From: Lethocerus indicus
Taxonomy: Eukaryota > Arthropoda > Insecta > Hemiptera > Belostomatidae
Assembly: GCA_019843655.1 (NCBI GenBank)
Contig: JACDQD010000102.1
Location: 4,969,501-5,033,500, forward strand
Length of the DNA: 64,000 bases
Direction of reading: 5' to 3'
Part shown: positions 63,659 through 64,000 of the stretch, one piece after another
Numbering within the stretch: position 1 is the stretch's first letter
How the letters are laid out: each line of letters starts with the position of its first letter
Notes under the pieces: generated by a model
The model's database searches: none
Told to the model about the DNA's origin: nothing
The model's input: the letters and a program-made list of their open reading frames with translations, nothing else
Program-made: the position numbers and the translations under genes

Positions 63659-64000
63659 GTACGTTTCTTCTTATAAGCCAAATAAGAACACTGCACCTCG
63701 CCATCCCCATCAGTATGTATGACAACCCACGCTGTTGTATTGCCTATTTATTTATTGCCCCTATAGACGGGTTTACACACTTTCAGTATTGTAAATATAT
63801 TTATATATATATATGTTTAATTAATATTATAATCACGCAATTTTGTCGAAACCAATCACGACACCTAGTGCGATAGATTTGATCAGAAATATTGTAGACG
63901 CATGTCAGCAGCTATAATATATCCTTTCGTATTTATTATTTAGCGATCATTTAATTTAATGAAACAATTGTAAAAATAGGTTTCAATTATGACAATTATA
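63659..64000 (+). other. Start of the intron after the signal-peptide exon
   Basis: It begins with the donor GTACGT and becomes AT-rich, with a TA run at about 63802-63814 and no further exon before the window ends. The next coding exon must begin in phase 1. Confidence 0.75.

Noticed and set aside
63610..63876. 88-codon read-through of the signal-peptide exon
   Set aside because: A strong GTACGT donor follows codon 16 and the downstream part is AT-rich with intron-like content, so the real coding part ends at 63658.

Overview
The window looks like gene-poor nuclear DNA from an animal, most likely an invertebrate and plausibly an insect. The reasons are an almost complete absence of long open frames, eukaryotic splice signals (branch point, pyrimidine tract, AG acceptor, GTACGT donor), many simple-sequence tracts, several copies of a short non-autonomous DNA-transposon family, and no obvious loss of CpG. 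There are no operons, ribosome-binding sites, rRNA genes, convincing tRNA genes or CRISPR arrays. The species cannot be named from the sequence.

Layout. About 63 kb of the 64 kb is non-coding. It alternates between AT-rich DNA with many TAATTA/ATTTA runs and CpG-containing, GC-richer blocks of 200-500 bp (clearest near 1.4, 3.9, 15.7-16.1, 18.6, 22.4, 24.1, 27.7, 28.7, 30.7, 36.4, 44.7, 48.5, 53.6 and 60.1 kb). Most of the long chance reading frames fall in these blocks, often on both strands at once. The blocks resemble candidate cis-regulatory modules in a large intergenic or intronic territory, but conservation cannot be tested here.

Genes. The only well-supported exon is at the right edge (63507-63658, + strand). 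It has an acceptor with branch point and CT-rich tract, a 5'UTR segment with a 7-codon upstream ORF, a good start context, and 16 codons of a hydrophobic signal peptide cut by a GT donor. It is the first coding exon of a secreted or membrane protein that continues beyond the window. A weaker candidate terminal exon lies at 32834-33125 (+).

Mobile DNA. One long-inverted-repeat (Foldback/Mutator-like) family dominates: copies at 11116-11300, 29041-30151, 33141-33700, 51718-51813 and 55027-55125, plus internal fragments at 16279-16378 and 45476-45662. Two copies have exact 10-bp target duplications and a third an 8/10 match. The largest carries seven 70-bp tandem units in an alternating A/B (140-bp) order. 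The 33.1-kb copy has its interior inverted relative to the 29.0-kb copy.

Local duplications. Three pairs of diverged single-copy-looking segments occur: 10019-10492/12170-12558, 17380-17600/17886-18120 and 26378-26541/38533-38695. With the transposon family they are the main candidates for something undescribed in the window.
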